Position numbers and translations under genes: made by a program
Part shown: positions 57,218 through 64,000 of the stretch, piece after piece
Numbering within the stretch: the first letter of the stretch is position 1
How the letters are laid out: each line of letters begins with the position of its first letter
The notes under the pieces: model-generated
Told to the model about the DNA's origin: nothing
The model's database searches: none
The model's input: only the letters and a program-made list of their open reading frames with translations
DNA from: JABDIP01 sp965237625
GTDB taxonomy: Bacteria; Pseudomonadota; Alphaproteobacteria; DSM-16000; Inquilinaceae
Direction of reading: 5' to 3'
Assembly: GCA_965237625.1 (NCBI GenBank)
Contig: CBDEGD010000012.1
Coordinates: 1 to 64,000, forward strand
Length of the DNA: 64,000 bases

Positions 57218-58852
57218 ATGGCCGACTACACCGCCCATATCGACACCTTCGCCCGGGACAACCTGCCGCCGCGCGCGCAATGGCCGGAACTGACGGCGAC
57301 GCTGCCCGAACTGAACTACCCGGCGCGCATGAATTGCGCGGCGGAACTGCTTGATACGGCAGTCGAAAAGGGTTGGGGCGACCGCACCTGCCTGATCGCG
57401 CCGGATGGAGTCTGGACTTATCGCGACCTGCAGGATCGAGTCGACCGCATCGCCCGGGTGCTGACCGAGGATCTGGGACTGGTGCCGGGCAATCGGGTAC
57501 TGCTGCGGGGCGCCAACAAGCCGATGATGGTCGCCTGCTGGTTTGCCGTGACCAAGGCCGGCGGTATCGCCGTCCCGACCATGCCACTGCTGCGCGCGGT
57601 GGAGCTGTCCTACATCCTGGACAAGGCCCAGATCGGCCTCGCGCTGTGTGACGCCCGGCTGGCCGACGAGCTGACGGCGGCCGGTAAGAGCGCCTCCACC
57701 CTGAAACGAATCGTTTCATTCGGCACCGACGCTCCCGACGGCCTGGAAAGTCTGATGGCCGACAAGCCTGCCGGTTTCGCGGCGGTCGATACGGCGCTGG
57801 AAGACATCTGCCTGATCGCATTCACCTCCGGCACCACCGGCCAACCCAAGGGCACCATGCATGCCCATCGGGACATCATCGCGATCTGCGACTGCTTCCC
57901 GCCGCATATCCTGAAGCCCGGGCCCGACGACATCTTCTGCGGCAGCCCGCCGATCGCCTTCACCTTCGGCCTGGGCGGCCTCGTCACCTTCCCGATGCGG
58001 GTCGGGGCGGCCGGGCTGCTGTTGGAGAAGGCGCCGCCGGACGTGCTGCTGCAGGGCATCCAGGATCACAAGGCGACCATCTGCTTCACCGCGCCGACCG
58101 CCTACCGGGCGATGATCGACCTTGTCGATCAATACGATATCTCCAGTCTTCGGCGCTGCGTCTCGGCCGGCGAGACCCTGCCCAAGCCGACCTGGGAGGC
58201 CTTCCGTGACAAGACCGGCATCCCGATCATCGACGGCATCGGCGCCACCGAGCTGCTGCACATCTTCATCTCCGCCGCCATCGAGGACATTCGGCCCGGG
58301 GCGACCGGACGGCCGGTGCCTGGATACGAGGCAAAGGTGCTGGACGAGGACGGCAACCCGGCGCCGGCGGGCCAGGTCGGCCGGCTGGCGGTGCGGGGCC
58401 CGACCGGCTGCCGCTACCTCGCCGACGACCGGCAGTCGGACTATGTGCTGGATGGCTGGAACCTGACCGGCGACGCCTATCTGGTCGATGAGGATGGCTA
58501 TTTCTGGTACCAAGCGCGCACCGACGACATGATCATCTCGTCGGGTTACAACATCGCCGGACCCGAGGTCGAAGCGGCGCTGATGGCCCATGAGGCGGTC
58601 AAGGAATGCGCCGTGGTCGGCTCGCCGGATGCCGAGCGCGGCATGGTCGTGAAGGCGTTCATCGTCCTTCGGGAGGCGGCGACGCCCGATGACACCCTGA
58701 AAAAGACCCTGCAGGATTTCGTCAAACAGCGGATCGCGCCCTACAAATACCCCCGCGCGATCGACTTCGTGGACAAGCTGCCCCGCACCGAAACCGGCAA
58801 GGTGCAGCGATTCAAACTGCGGCAACAGGAACAGGCCGGAGGGGCTGGCTGA
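57218..58852 (+). CDS. Aryl/acyl-CoA ligase (benzoate-/2-aminobenzoate-CoA ligase-like)
   Basis: A 544-residue AMP-forming ligase. Motifs: CLIAFTSGTTGQPKGTMHAH (A3), RRCVSAGETLPKPTWEAFRD, GIPIIDGIGATELLHIFISA (A5), GWNLTGDAYLVDEDGYFWYQ (A7), ARTDDMIISSGYNIAGPEVE (A8) and a C-terminal PRTETGKVQRFKLRQ (catalytic Lys). GATELLHIF and SSGYNIAGPEVEAAL match the benzoate-CoA ligase / 2-aminobenzoate-CoA ligase group. It would activate an imported aromatic or alicyclic acid. Start ATG 57218 has GGGG five bases upstream; GTG 57212 is the alternative. It follows the foldback repeats and precedes the transporter. Confidence 0.88.
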   Translation: MADYTAHIDTFARDNLPPRAQWPELTATLPELNYPARMNCAAELLDTAVEKGWGDRTCLIAPDGVWTYRDLQDRVDRIARVLTEDLGLVPGNRVLLRGANKPMMVACWFAVTKAGGIAVPTMPLLRAVELSYILDKAQIGLALCDARLADELTAAGKSASTLKRIVSFGTDAPDGLESLMADKPAGFAAVDTALEDICLIAFTSGTTGQPKGTMHAHRDIIAICDCFPPHILKPGPDDIFCGSPPIAFTFGLGGLVTFPMRVGAAGLLLEKAPPDVLLQGIQDHKATICFTAPTAYRAMIDLVDQYDISSLRRCVSAGETLPKPTWEAFRDKTGIPIIDGIGATELLHIFISAAIEDIRPGATGRPVPGYEAKVLDEDGNPAPAGQVGRLAVRGPTGCRYLADDRQSDYVLDGWNLTGDAYLVDEDGYFWYQARTDDMIISSGYNIAGPEVEAALMAHEAVKECAVVGSPDAERGMVVKAFIVLREAATPDDTLKKTLQDFVKQRIAPYKYPRAIDFVDKLPRTETGKVQRFKLRQQEQAGGAG

Positions 58853-58885
58853 TGCCCGGCGAATTTCTGAAGGACATATCGGAAG

Positions 58886-59024
58886 CCCCCTCACCCTCCC
58901 ACGCTGACGCGCGGGTCCCTCCCTCTCCCACGAGGGGAGAGGGGTATGAGGCGCCGCTGTCCAACCCCTCTCCCCTCGTGGGAGAGGGAGGGACCCGGAG
59001 CGAAGCGCTGGGAGGGTGAGGGGG
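58886..59024. repeat. 139-bp foldback repeat with about 60-base arms
   Basis: The left arm (from CCCCCTCACCCTCCCACGC at 58886) and right arm (ending at 59024) are complementary for nearly their whole length, apart from a mismatched part around TGACGCGC and GGAGCGAAGCGCT. The centre is TATGAGGCGCCGCTGTCCAA-like. This type of dispersed repeat is common in high-GC proteobacterial genomes. It lies between the ligase and the ABC binding protein and may form a strong hairpin in the transcript. Confidence 0.8.
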
Positions 59025-59087
59025 TTACCGAAAACACGGAACGCAATTCAGAATTCAACTACAACAAAAACTTGGAGGCTTAGGGCT

Positions 59088-60254
59088 ATGAAAACAAAGA
59101 TTATTGCTATGGCATCGGCCATGGCCTTGGTGGCCGGCACCGCGCAGGCGGCGGATGAGATCCGGGTCGGCATGATCACCACCCTGTCCGGCGGCGGCTC
59201 CGGTCTCGGCATCGACATCCGCGACGGCTTCATGCTCGGGCTGGAGCATGTCGGCGGCAAGTTCGGCGGCCTCGACACGGTGGTCACCGAGGGCGACGAC
59301 CAGCGCAAGCCCGACGTGGCCAAGCAGCTCGCCGACCGCATGATCGAGCGGGAGAATGTCGACATCGTCACCGGCATCGTCTGGTCGAATTTGGCCCTGG
59401 CGCTGATGCCGACCCTGGCCCGCAACGAGGTCGTGTTCCTCAGCCCCAATGCCGGCCCGTCGGCCCTGGCCGGGGCACAGTGCAACCCGTATTTCTTCAA
59501 CGTCGCCTGGCAGAACGACAACAACCACGAGGCCATGGGCAGCCATGTTCAGGATCAGGGCTTCGAGAACGTCTACATCCTGGCGCCGAATTACCCGGCC
59601 GGGCGCGACGCTCTCGCCGGGTTCAAGCGCTACTACACCGGCAACATCGCCGGCGAGGTCTATACCGCGCTCGGCCAGGCCGATTACGCGGCGGAACTGG
59701 CGCAGCTTCGCGCCGCCGGCCCGGACGCCGTGTTCTTCTTCCTGCCCGGCGGCATGGGCATCAACTTCGTCAAGCAATACGACCAGGCCGGCCTGAAGGG
59801 CGATGTGCCGCTATTCGGCCCGGCCTTCTCGTTCAGCCAGGACATCCTGGGCGCGGTCGGCGACGCGGCGCTCGGTGTGCTGAACACCGCCCAATGGAGC
59901 CCGGATCTGGACAACGCCGCCAATGCCCGCTTCGTCTCGGATTTCGAAACCTCCTATGGCCGCATCCCGTCGCTCTACGCCTCCCAGGGCTACGACGCGG
60001 CGCTGCTGATCGACGCCGCGGTGCGCGCGGTGGACGGCAATATCGAAGACGACGAAGCGTTCCGCGCCGCCCTGCAATCGGTCGATTTCGACTCCGTGCG
60101 CGGTGGCTTCCGGTTCAACAGCAACCATTTCCCGGTGCAGGACTTCTACCTGCGGCAGGTGACCAAGGACGATCAAGGCCGGCTGACCAACAGCCTGGTC
60201 GGAACGGTGTTCACCAACCACTCCGACGCTTATGCGGACGATTGCGCGATGTAG
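59088..60254 (+). CDS. Branched-chain-type ABC transporter substrate-binding protein
   Basis: A 388-residue periplasmic binding protein with signal peptide MKTKIIAMASAMALVAGTAQ (cleavage near AQA). The Leu/Ile/Val-binding fold is shown by IRVGMITTLSGGGSGLGIDI, GLDTVVTEGDDQRKPDVAKQ, VFLSPNAGPSALAGAQCNPY and FENVYILAPNYPAGRDALAG. In such loci this family binds aromatic acids rather than amino acids. Start ATG 59088 is supported by GGAGG at 59074-59078. It follows the CoA ligase and precedes the transporter membrane genes. Confidence 0.9.
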   Translation: MKTKIIAMASAMALVAGTAQAADEIRVGMITTLSGGGSGLGIDIRDGFMLGLEHVGGKFGGLDTVVTEGDDQRKPDVAKQLADRMIERENVDIVTGIVWSNLALALMPTLARNEVVFLSPNAGPSALAGAQCNPYFFNVAWQNDNNHEAMGSHVQDQGFENVYILAPNYPAGRDALAGFKRYYTGNIAGEVYTALGQADYAAELAQLRAAGPDAVFFFLPGGMGINFVKQYDQAGLKGDVPLFGPAFSFSQDILGAVGDAALGVLNTAQWSPDLDNAANARFVSDFETSYGRIPSLYASQGYDAALLIDAAVRAVDGNIEDDEAFRAALQSVDFDSVRGGFRFNSNHFPVQDFYLRQVTKDDQGRLTNSLVGTVFTNHSDAYADDCAM

Positions 60255-60279
60255 GGCGGCTGGGCTCGGGGACCTGCGG

Positions 60280-60531
60280 ATGTCACGCCTGCTGAGGATC
60301 GCGGCGGCGGCGATGGCGATTGTCGCCGTTGTCGCGCTGCCGTACCTTTGGTGGTGGCGGATGAAGACTGAGGAGGCAGTCCTCTATCAGGACACTTATG
60401 TCCACATCGATATCGCCAGTATGATCGGCCTGCTGATCATCGCCGCCGCCGTGGTGCTCATCCTGCTGGCGCAGGCCCGAATCCTGGAACGGCTAGACAC
60501 CCTTCAAGGTCGGTCGACCCGTGACTACTGA
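60280..60531 (+). CDS. Small two-helix membrane protein
   Basis: An 83-residue protein with two hydrophobic helices, IAAAAMAIVAVVALPYLWWW near residue 5-25 and IGLLIIAAAVVLILLAQARI near 49-68. It ends in a polar tail. I do not recognise a family. It lies 25 bases after the binding protein and before livH, so it may be a minor component of the transporter, or it may be unrelated. Start at ATG 60280; an in-frame upstream start at 60232 overlaps the binding-protein gene. Confidence 0.6.
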   Translation: MSRLLRIAAAAMAIVAVVALPYLWWWRMKTEEAVLYQDTYVHIDIASMIGLLIIAAAVVLILLAQARILERLDTLQGRSTRDY

Positions 60532-60708
60532 CCACCAAGACACGAAGGCGCCAAGGGGGCCGTACCTGGGCCCCACGAGTTTTCGTCAGTCCCGCGAAGG
60601 CGGGAATCCAGGAAACACCGGCGCCGACTGGATTCCCGCCTTCGCGGGAATGACAAGGGGTGGGGGCGGACGGCACGGAAATCCTTGGTGTCTTTGTGTC
60701 TTGGTGGT
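60531..60708. repeat. Nested foldback repeat upstream of livH
   Basis: The outer arms ACCACCAAGACACGAAGGCG (60531 onward, 26 bases) and CCTTGGTGTCTTTGTGTCTT (60683-60708) are mostly complementary. The inner arms TCCCGCGAAGGCGGGAATCC (60590-60611) and its reverse complement (60628-60649) are perfect over 22 bp. A related element lies at 61660-61840 with the same inner arms and altered outer arms. Confidence 0.85.
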
Positions 60709-60729
60709 CCCCGTAGCTCACATCACCGC

Positions 60730-61650
60730 ATGACCGCCCTCCTCCTTCTAGAGCAGGTGCTGAACGGGGTGCAGCTTGGAGTCATGCTGTTCCTGATGGC
60801 GGCCGGGCTGACGCTGGTGTTCGGCATCATGGACATGATCAATCTGGCCCATGGCTCGTTCTATATGATCGGCGCCTATCTGACGGCGACCTTCGCCGGG
60901 CTGTTCGACAGCTTCGTGCTGGCGCTGCTGGTGGCGCTGCCTCTGGCGGCGCTGGTCGGGCTGACGGTGGAAATCGTGGCGCTCAGGACCCTCTACCGGC
61001 GCGACCATCTCGACCAGGTGCTGGCGACCTTTGGGCTGATCCTGTTCTTCAACGAGCTGGTGCGGATTATCTGGGGACCGGTGCCGATCTTCCTGGACCC
61101 GCCGGGATTCCTGTCCGGCACGGTGGAAATCCTGCCCGGCGCGCCCTACCCGGCCTTCCGGCTGGCGATCATCGTCGTCGGCATCGCCGTGGCGGTTTTC
61201 CTCTGGGCGCTGATCGGGCGCACCCGGATCGGCATGCTGATCCGGGCAGGCGCGTCGAACCGGGAGATGGTCGGGGCGCTGGGAGTCAATGTCGCCCTGC
61301 TCTACAGCCTGGTCTTCGCGCTCGGGGCCGCGCTGGCGGCGCTGGCCGGGGCGATGGCCGGGCCGATCCTGGCGGTGCAGGTGGGCATGGGCGAACAGAT
61401 CCTGATCCTGACCTTCGTGGTGATCGTGATCGGCGGCATCGGCTCGATCCGCGGCGCCTTCATCGGCGCCTTGCTGGTGGGGCTGGTCGACACCTTCGGC
61501 CGGGTGCTGTTGCCCGGCGCCTTCAAGCTGTTCCTCGACCCATCCACCGCCGACGGGGTCGGCGCTTCGCTCTCCTCCATGTCGATCTACATCGTCATGG
61601 CGGCGGTGCTGTTCTTCCGCCCGCGCGGCCTGTTCCCGGCGCCGGGGTAA
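60730..61650 (+). CDS. livH: LivH-type permease
   Basis: A 306-residue inner-membrane permease of branched-chain amino-acid type ABC transporters, with about eight helices. Family features: QVLNGVQLGVMLFLMAAGLT, FGIMDMINLAHGSFYMIGAY, RDHLDQVLATFGLILFFNEL and FVVIVIGGIGSIRGAFIGAL. It forms the channel with LivM. Start ATG 60730 follows the nested repeat. Next to the CoA ligase it probably serves aromatic-acid uptake. Confidence 0.93.
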   Translation: MTALLLLEQVLNGVQLGVMLFLMAAGLTLVFGIMDMINLAHGSFYMIGAYLTATFAGLFDSFVLALLVALPLAALVGLTVEIVALRTLYRRDHLDQVLATFGLILFFNELVRIIWGPVPIFLDPPGFLSGTVEILPGAPYPAFRLAIIVVGIAVAVFLWALIGRTRIGMLIRAGASNREMVGALGVNVALLYSLVFALGAALAALAGAMAGPILAVQVGMGEQILILTFVVIVIGGIGSIRGAFIGALLVGLVDTFGRVLLPGAFKLFLDPSTADGVGASLSSMSIYIVMAAVLFFRPRGLFPAPG

Positions 61651-61659
61651 GCGTGATGG

Positions 61660-61840
61660 ATCACCACGGAGACACAGAGGCGCAGAGGGAGGCGGTGCTT
61701 GCCCCCTCCATTTGTTGTCATTCCCGCGAAGGCGGGAATCCAGTCGACGCAGGTGTTGCCTGGATTCCCGCCTTCGCGGGAATGACAACAGGTGGTAGGG
61801 GCGGAGGTCAGCTCCGTCTGCGTCTCTGCGCCTCTGTGAT
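61660..61840. repeat. Nested foldback repeat between livH and livM
   Basis: Inner arms at 61712-61743 and 61760-61788 share the CCCGCGAAGGCGGGAATCCA sequence with the element at 60531-60708. Outer arms start ATCACCACGGAGACACAGAG (61659 onward) and return at 61812-61840. The two elements have similar outer arms with different but mutually matching bases in each element. Confidence 0.82.
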
Positions 61841-61861
61841 CGCCTTCCGGAGTTCCTGCCC

Positions 61862-62917
61862 GTGACCGCCCTCGCCTGGATCACCGCGAGCCGCGAGCGG
61901 GCTGTCCTGCTGACCACCCTGGCGGTTCTGCTCATCCTGCCGCCGGTGGCGCATGGGGTCGGCGAGCCGTTTTATATCAGCCTTACCACCCGCATCCTGA
62001 TCTTCGGGCTGGCCGCCGCCAGCCTGGACCTGATCCTCGGCTTCGGCGGCATGGTCAGCTTCGGCCATGCCGCCTTTGTCGGGATCGGCGCCTATGTGGT
62101 CGGGGTGCTGTTCTTTCACCAGTTCGAGGGCAGCACCCTGTTCGGCATGGCCGGCAGCGTGAATGCCTTCCTGGTCTGGCCGCTGGCGGTTCTGGCCTCG
62201 GCCCTGGCAGCGCTGGTGATCGGTGCCGTTTGCCTGCGCACCAAGGGCATCGGCTTCATCATGATCACGCTCGCCTTCGCGCAGATGTTCTATTTCCTGT
62301 TCGTCTCCCTGCGGCGTTATGGCGGCGATGACGGCATCGCCCTGTGGGGCCGGTCGGAGTTCGGCGGGCTCATCGACATCAACGACAAGACCAGCTTCTA
62401 CTATCTGGTGCTGGCGATCCTGCTGGCCTTCCTCGGCCTCTGCCACCGGCTGCTGAATTCCCGCTTCGGCATGGTCATCCGCGGCGCCAAGGAGAATGAG
62501 CGGCGGATGCAGGCGCTGGGCTTCTCTACCTACCGCTACAAGCTGGTCGCGTTCACCATTGCCGGGGCCGGCGGCGGGCTGGCCGGGGTGCTGCTGGCCA
62601 ATGCGACGGAATATGCCGGCCCCGCCTATATGGCCTGGAGCCGGTCCGGCGAGATCATCGTGATGGTGGTGCTGGGCGGCATGGGGACGTTGTTCGGTCC
62701 GGTCTTCGGAGCGGCCGCCCTGTTGCTGCTGGAAGAAGTTCTGGCCGATGTAACCGAGCATTGGCAGATTATCCTGGGGCCGATCCTGCTCCTGATCGTG
62801 CTGTTCGCCCGGCGCGGACTCTACGGCCTGATCCAGGGCCGGGCCCACAGCAGCAAGGCACGGCCCGCGATCCCAGCGGCAGAACCGGCCCCAACTCCGG
62901 CGACCGGCGATGACTGA
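61862..62917 (+). CDS. livM: LivM-type permease
   Basis: A 351-residue permease with about nine helices. Features: LIFGLAAASLDLILGFGGMV, SFGHAAFVGIGAYVVGVLFF, TKGIGFIMITLAFAQMFYFL and EIIVMVVLGGMGTLFGPVFG, as in LivM. The C-terminus has a Pro/Ala-rich tail that extends into the next gene. The GTG at 61862 starts the frame (CCCGTGACC). It overlaps livG by 8 bases. Confidence 0.93.
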   Translation: MTALAWITASRERAVLLTTLAVLLILPPVAHGVGEPFYISLTTRILIFGLAAASLDLILGFGGMVSFGHAAFVGIGAYVVGVLFFHQFEGSTLFGMAGSVNAFLVWPLAVLASALAALVIGAVCLRTKGIGFIMITLAFAQMFYFLFVSLRRYGGDDGIALWGRSEFGGLIDINDKTSFYYLVLAILLAFLGLCHRLLNSRFGMVIRGAKENERRMQALGFSTYRYKLVAFTIAGAGGGLAGVLLANATEYAGPAYMAWSRSGEIIVMVVLGGMGTLFGPVFGAAALLLLEEVLADVTEHWQIILGPILLLIVLFARRGLYGLIQGRAHSSKARPAIPAAEPAPTPATGDD

Positions 62918-63683
62918 GTCCGCCGCCCTGCTGCGGGCCGAGGGGCTGTCGAAAAGTTTCGGCGGCCTGACTGCAACCGACTCCCTGACGCTGGAGGTGC
63001 GGCCGGGAGAACTGCATGCGGTGATCGGCCCGAACGGCGCCGGCAAGACGACGCTGATCGGCCAGCTTGCGGGCGAGATCGCACCGGATTCCGGCCGCGT
63101 CCTGTTCGCCGGCAAGGACATCTCCCGCCTTCCCCTGCCCGACCGCGCCCGGCAGGGATTGGTGCGCAGCTTCCAGGTGACCAGCATTTTTTCCGGCTTC
63201 ACCGCGGCGGACAATGTGGCGCTGGCGGTCCAGGCCAATGCCGGGCACAGCTTTCGGTTCTGGCGCGACGCCCGCCGCGACCCCGCGCTGCGGGAACCTG
63301 CCCTGGCGGCTTTGGAGCAGGTCGGGCTGTCCGGGCGCGCCGAAATCCAGGCCGCCAGCCTGTCCCATGGCGAGCAGCGGCAGCTCGAAGTGGCGATGGC
63401 GTTGGCCACCGGGCCGACCCTTCTGCTGCTGGACGAACCCCTGGCCGGTATGGGACCGGAGGAATCGGCCTCGATGGTCACGCTGCTCAAGGGTCTGAAG
63501 GGCACGCTCTCGATCCTGCTGGTCGAGCATGACATGGATGCGATCTTCGCCCTGGCCGACCGGATCACGGTGCTGGTCTATGGCCGCGCCATCGCCAGCG
63601 GTACGCCGGCGGAAATTCGCGCCGATGCGGCGGTGCAGGACGCCTATTTGGGCGCCGGCGACGAGCCCGGAGGGCGGTCCTGA
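62910..63683 (+). CDS. livG: LivG-type ABC ATPase
   Basis: A 257-residue ATPase with Walker A GPNGAGKTTLIGQL near residue 38, an ABC signature region ASLSHGEQRQLEVAMAL, Walker B TLLLLDEPLAGMGP and the switch His in ILLVEHDMDAIFALADR. The signature reads LSHGEQ instead of LSGGQ, a variation seen in LivG. The ATG at 62910 overlaps livM by 8 bases, and its stop overlaps the next start (TGATG). Confidence 0.94.
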   Translation: MTESAALLRAEGLSKSFGGLTATDSLTLEVRPGELHAVIGPNGAGKTTLIGQLAGEIAPDSGRVLFAGKDISRLPLPDRARQGLVRSFQVTSIFSGFTAADNVALAVQANAGHSFRFWRDARRDPALREPALAALEQVGLSGRAEIQAASLSHGEQRQLEVAMALATGPTLLLLDEPLAGMGPEESASMVTLLKGLKGTLSILLVEHDMDAIFALADRITVLVYGRAIASGTPAEIRADAAVQDAYLGAGDEPGGRS

Positions 63684-64000
63684 TGCTTCGGGTCGAGGGG
63701 CTGGAGACGTTCTATGGCGACAGCCAGATCCTGCACGGCATGGGTCTGACGGTCGGGGCCGGCGAGCTGGTCACGCTGATGGGCCGGAACGGCATGGGCA
63801 AGACCACCACCATCCGCTCGATCATGGGGCTGACACCGCCGCGCGCCGGACAAGTGCTGCTGGATGGCGCGACGCTGCAAGGCAGGCCGGCCCATGCCAT
63901 CGCCCAGGCCGGGCTGGGGCTGGTGCCGGAGGGGCGGCAGATTTTCCCGAACCTCACGGTGACGGAGAATCTGGTGGCGACAGCGGCAAACCGGACCGGC
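63683..64000 (+). CDS. livF: LivF-type ABC ATPase, N-terminal part (runs off window end)
   Basis: From the ATG at 63683 the frame is open to the window edge, giving about 106 residues. Visible: LRVEGLETFYGDSQILHGMG, the Walker A loop MGRNGMGKTTTIRSIMGLTP and LGLVPEGRQIFPNLTVTENL (Q-loop region), which is characteristic of LivF. Signature and Walker B lie beyond 64000. It is the last visible gene of the transporter. Confidence 0.93.
   Translation, partial: MLRVEGLETFYGDSQILHGMGLTVGAGELVTLMGRNGMGKTTTIRSIMGLTPPRAGQVLLDGATLQGRPAHAIAQAGLGLVPEGRQIFPNLTVTENLVATAANRTG

Overview
The window is high-GC, densely coded DNA that looks alphaproteobacterial, probably Rhodospirillales-like. The inference rests on gene content: a complete-looking Tad/Flp pilus core, FNR/FixK-type boxes, a betA/betB choline pathway, DUF3775 and DUF1491 proteins, and Liv-type transport coupled to CoA-ester catabolism. 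No tRNA, rRNA, CRISPR array, prophage or intact transposase was seen.

Layout. 1-5.1 kb: 5' part of a PEP synthase gene, a DUF3775 gene, a secreted beta-propeller protein divergent from a LysR regulator, and an Asp/Glu racemase. 5.1-12 kb: a one-strand cluster running from focA (formate channel) through a split formate dehydrogenase (2Fe-2S/4Fe-4S subunit plus molybdopterin subunit) to hypC-like, hypD-like and hypX. The hypC and hypD products have lost key metal-site residues and no hydrogenase genes are present. This is the best candidate for an undescribed system. 12-16.7 kb: GST, acyl-CoA synthetase, double cold-shock-domain protein, TadD-like lipoprotein. 16.7-26.7 kb: a 263-bp foldback element, then the tad operon flp-cpaABCDEF-tadBC on the minus strand.

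26.7-36 kb: surface polysaccharide or lipid-glycan type genes (three large multi-span proteins, a GT2 glycosyltransferase with a +1 frameshift, a flippase-like protein, a CapA-like protein). 36-45 kb: cyclophilin, DksA-like protein, a desaturase gene with two frameshifts, and a DSF-type quorum-sensing module: an RpfF-like synthase convergent with an RpfC-like hybrid kinase (one frameshift) and a REC-PAS kinase. 45-53 kb: YcgN, DUF1491, TauE/SafE, then choline uptake and oxidation (choline-binding protein, betA, betB) with a GAF-GGDEF protein, and a PilZ protein.

53-64 kb: one long plus-strand catabolic and uptake unit: SDR, MarR, enoyl-CoA hydratase, acyl-CoA dehydrogenase, aryl/acyl-CoA ligase, then a branched-chain-type ABC transporter (binding protein, small membrane protein, LivH, LivM, LivG, start of LivF). 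The genes probably import and activate an aromatic or alicyclic acid and process it as a CoA thioester under MarR control. Its gaps hold at least four dispersed foldback repeats. All four frameshifts found (31.2, 37.9, 38.2, 40.9 kb) are single-base insertions within 10 kb, so sequencing error and gene decay both remain possible.
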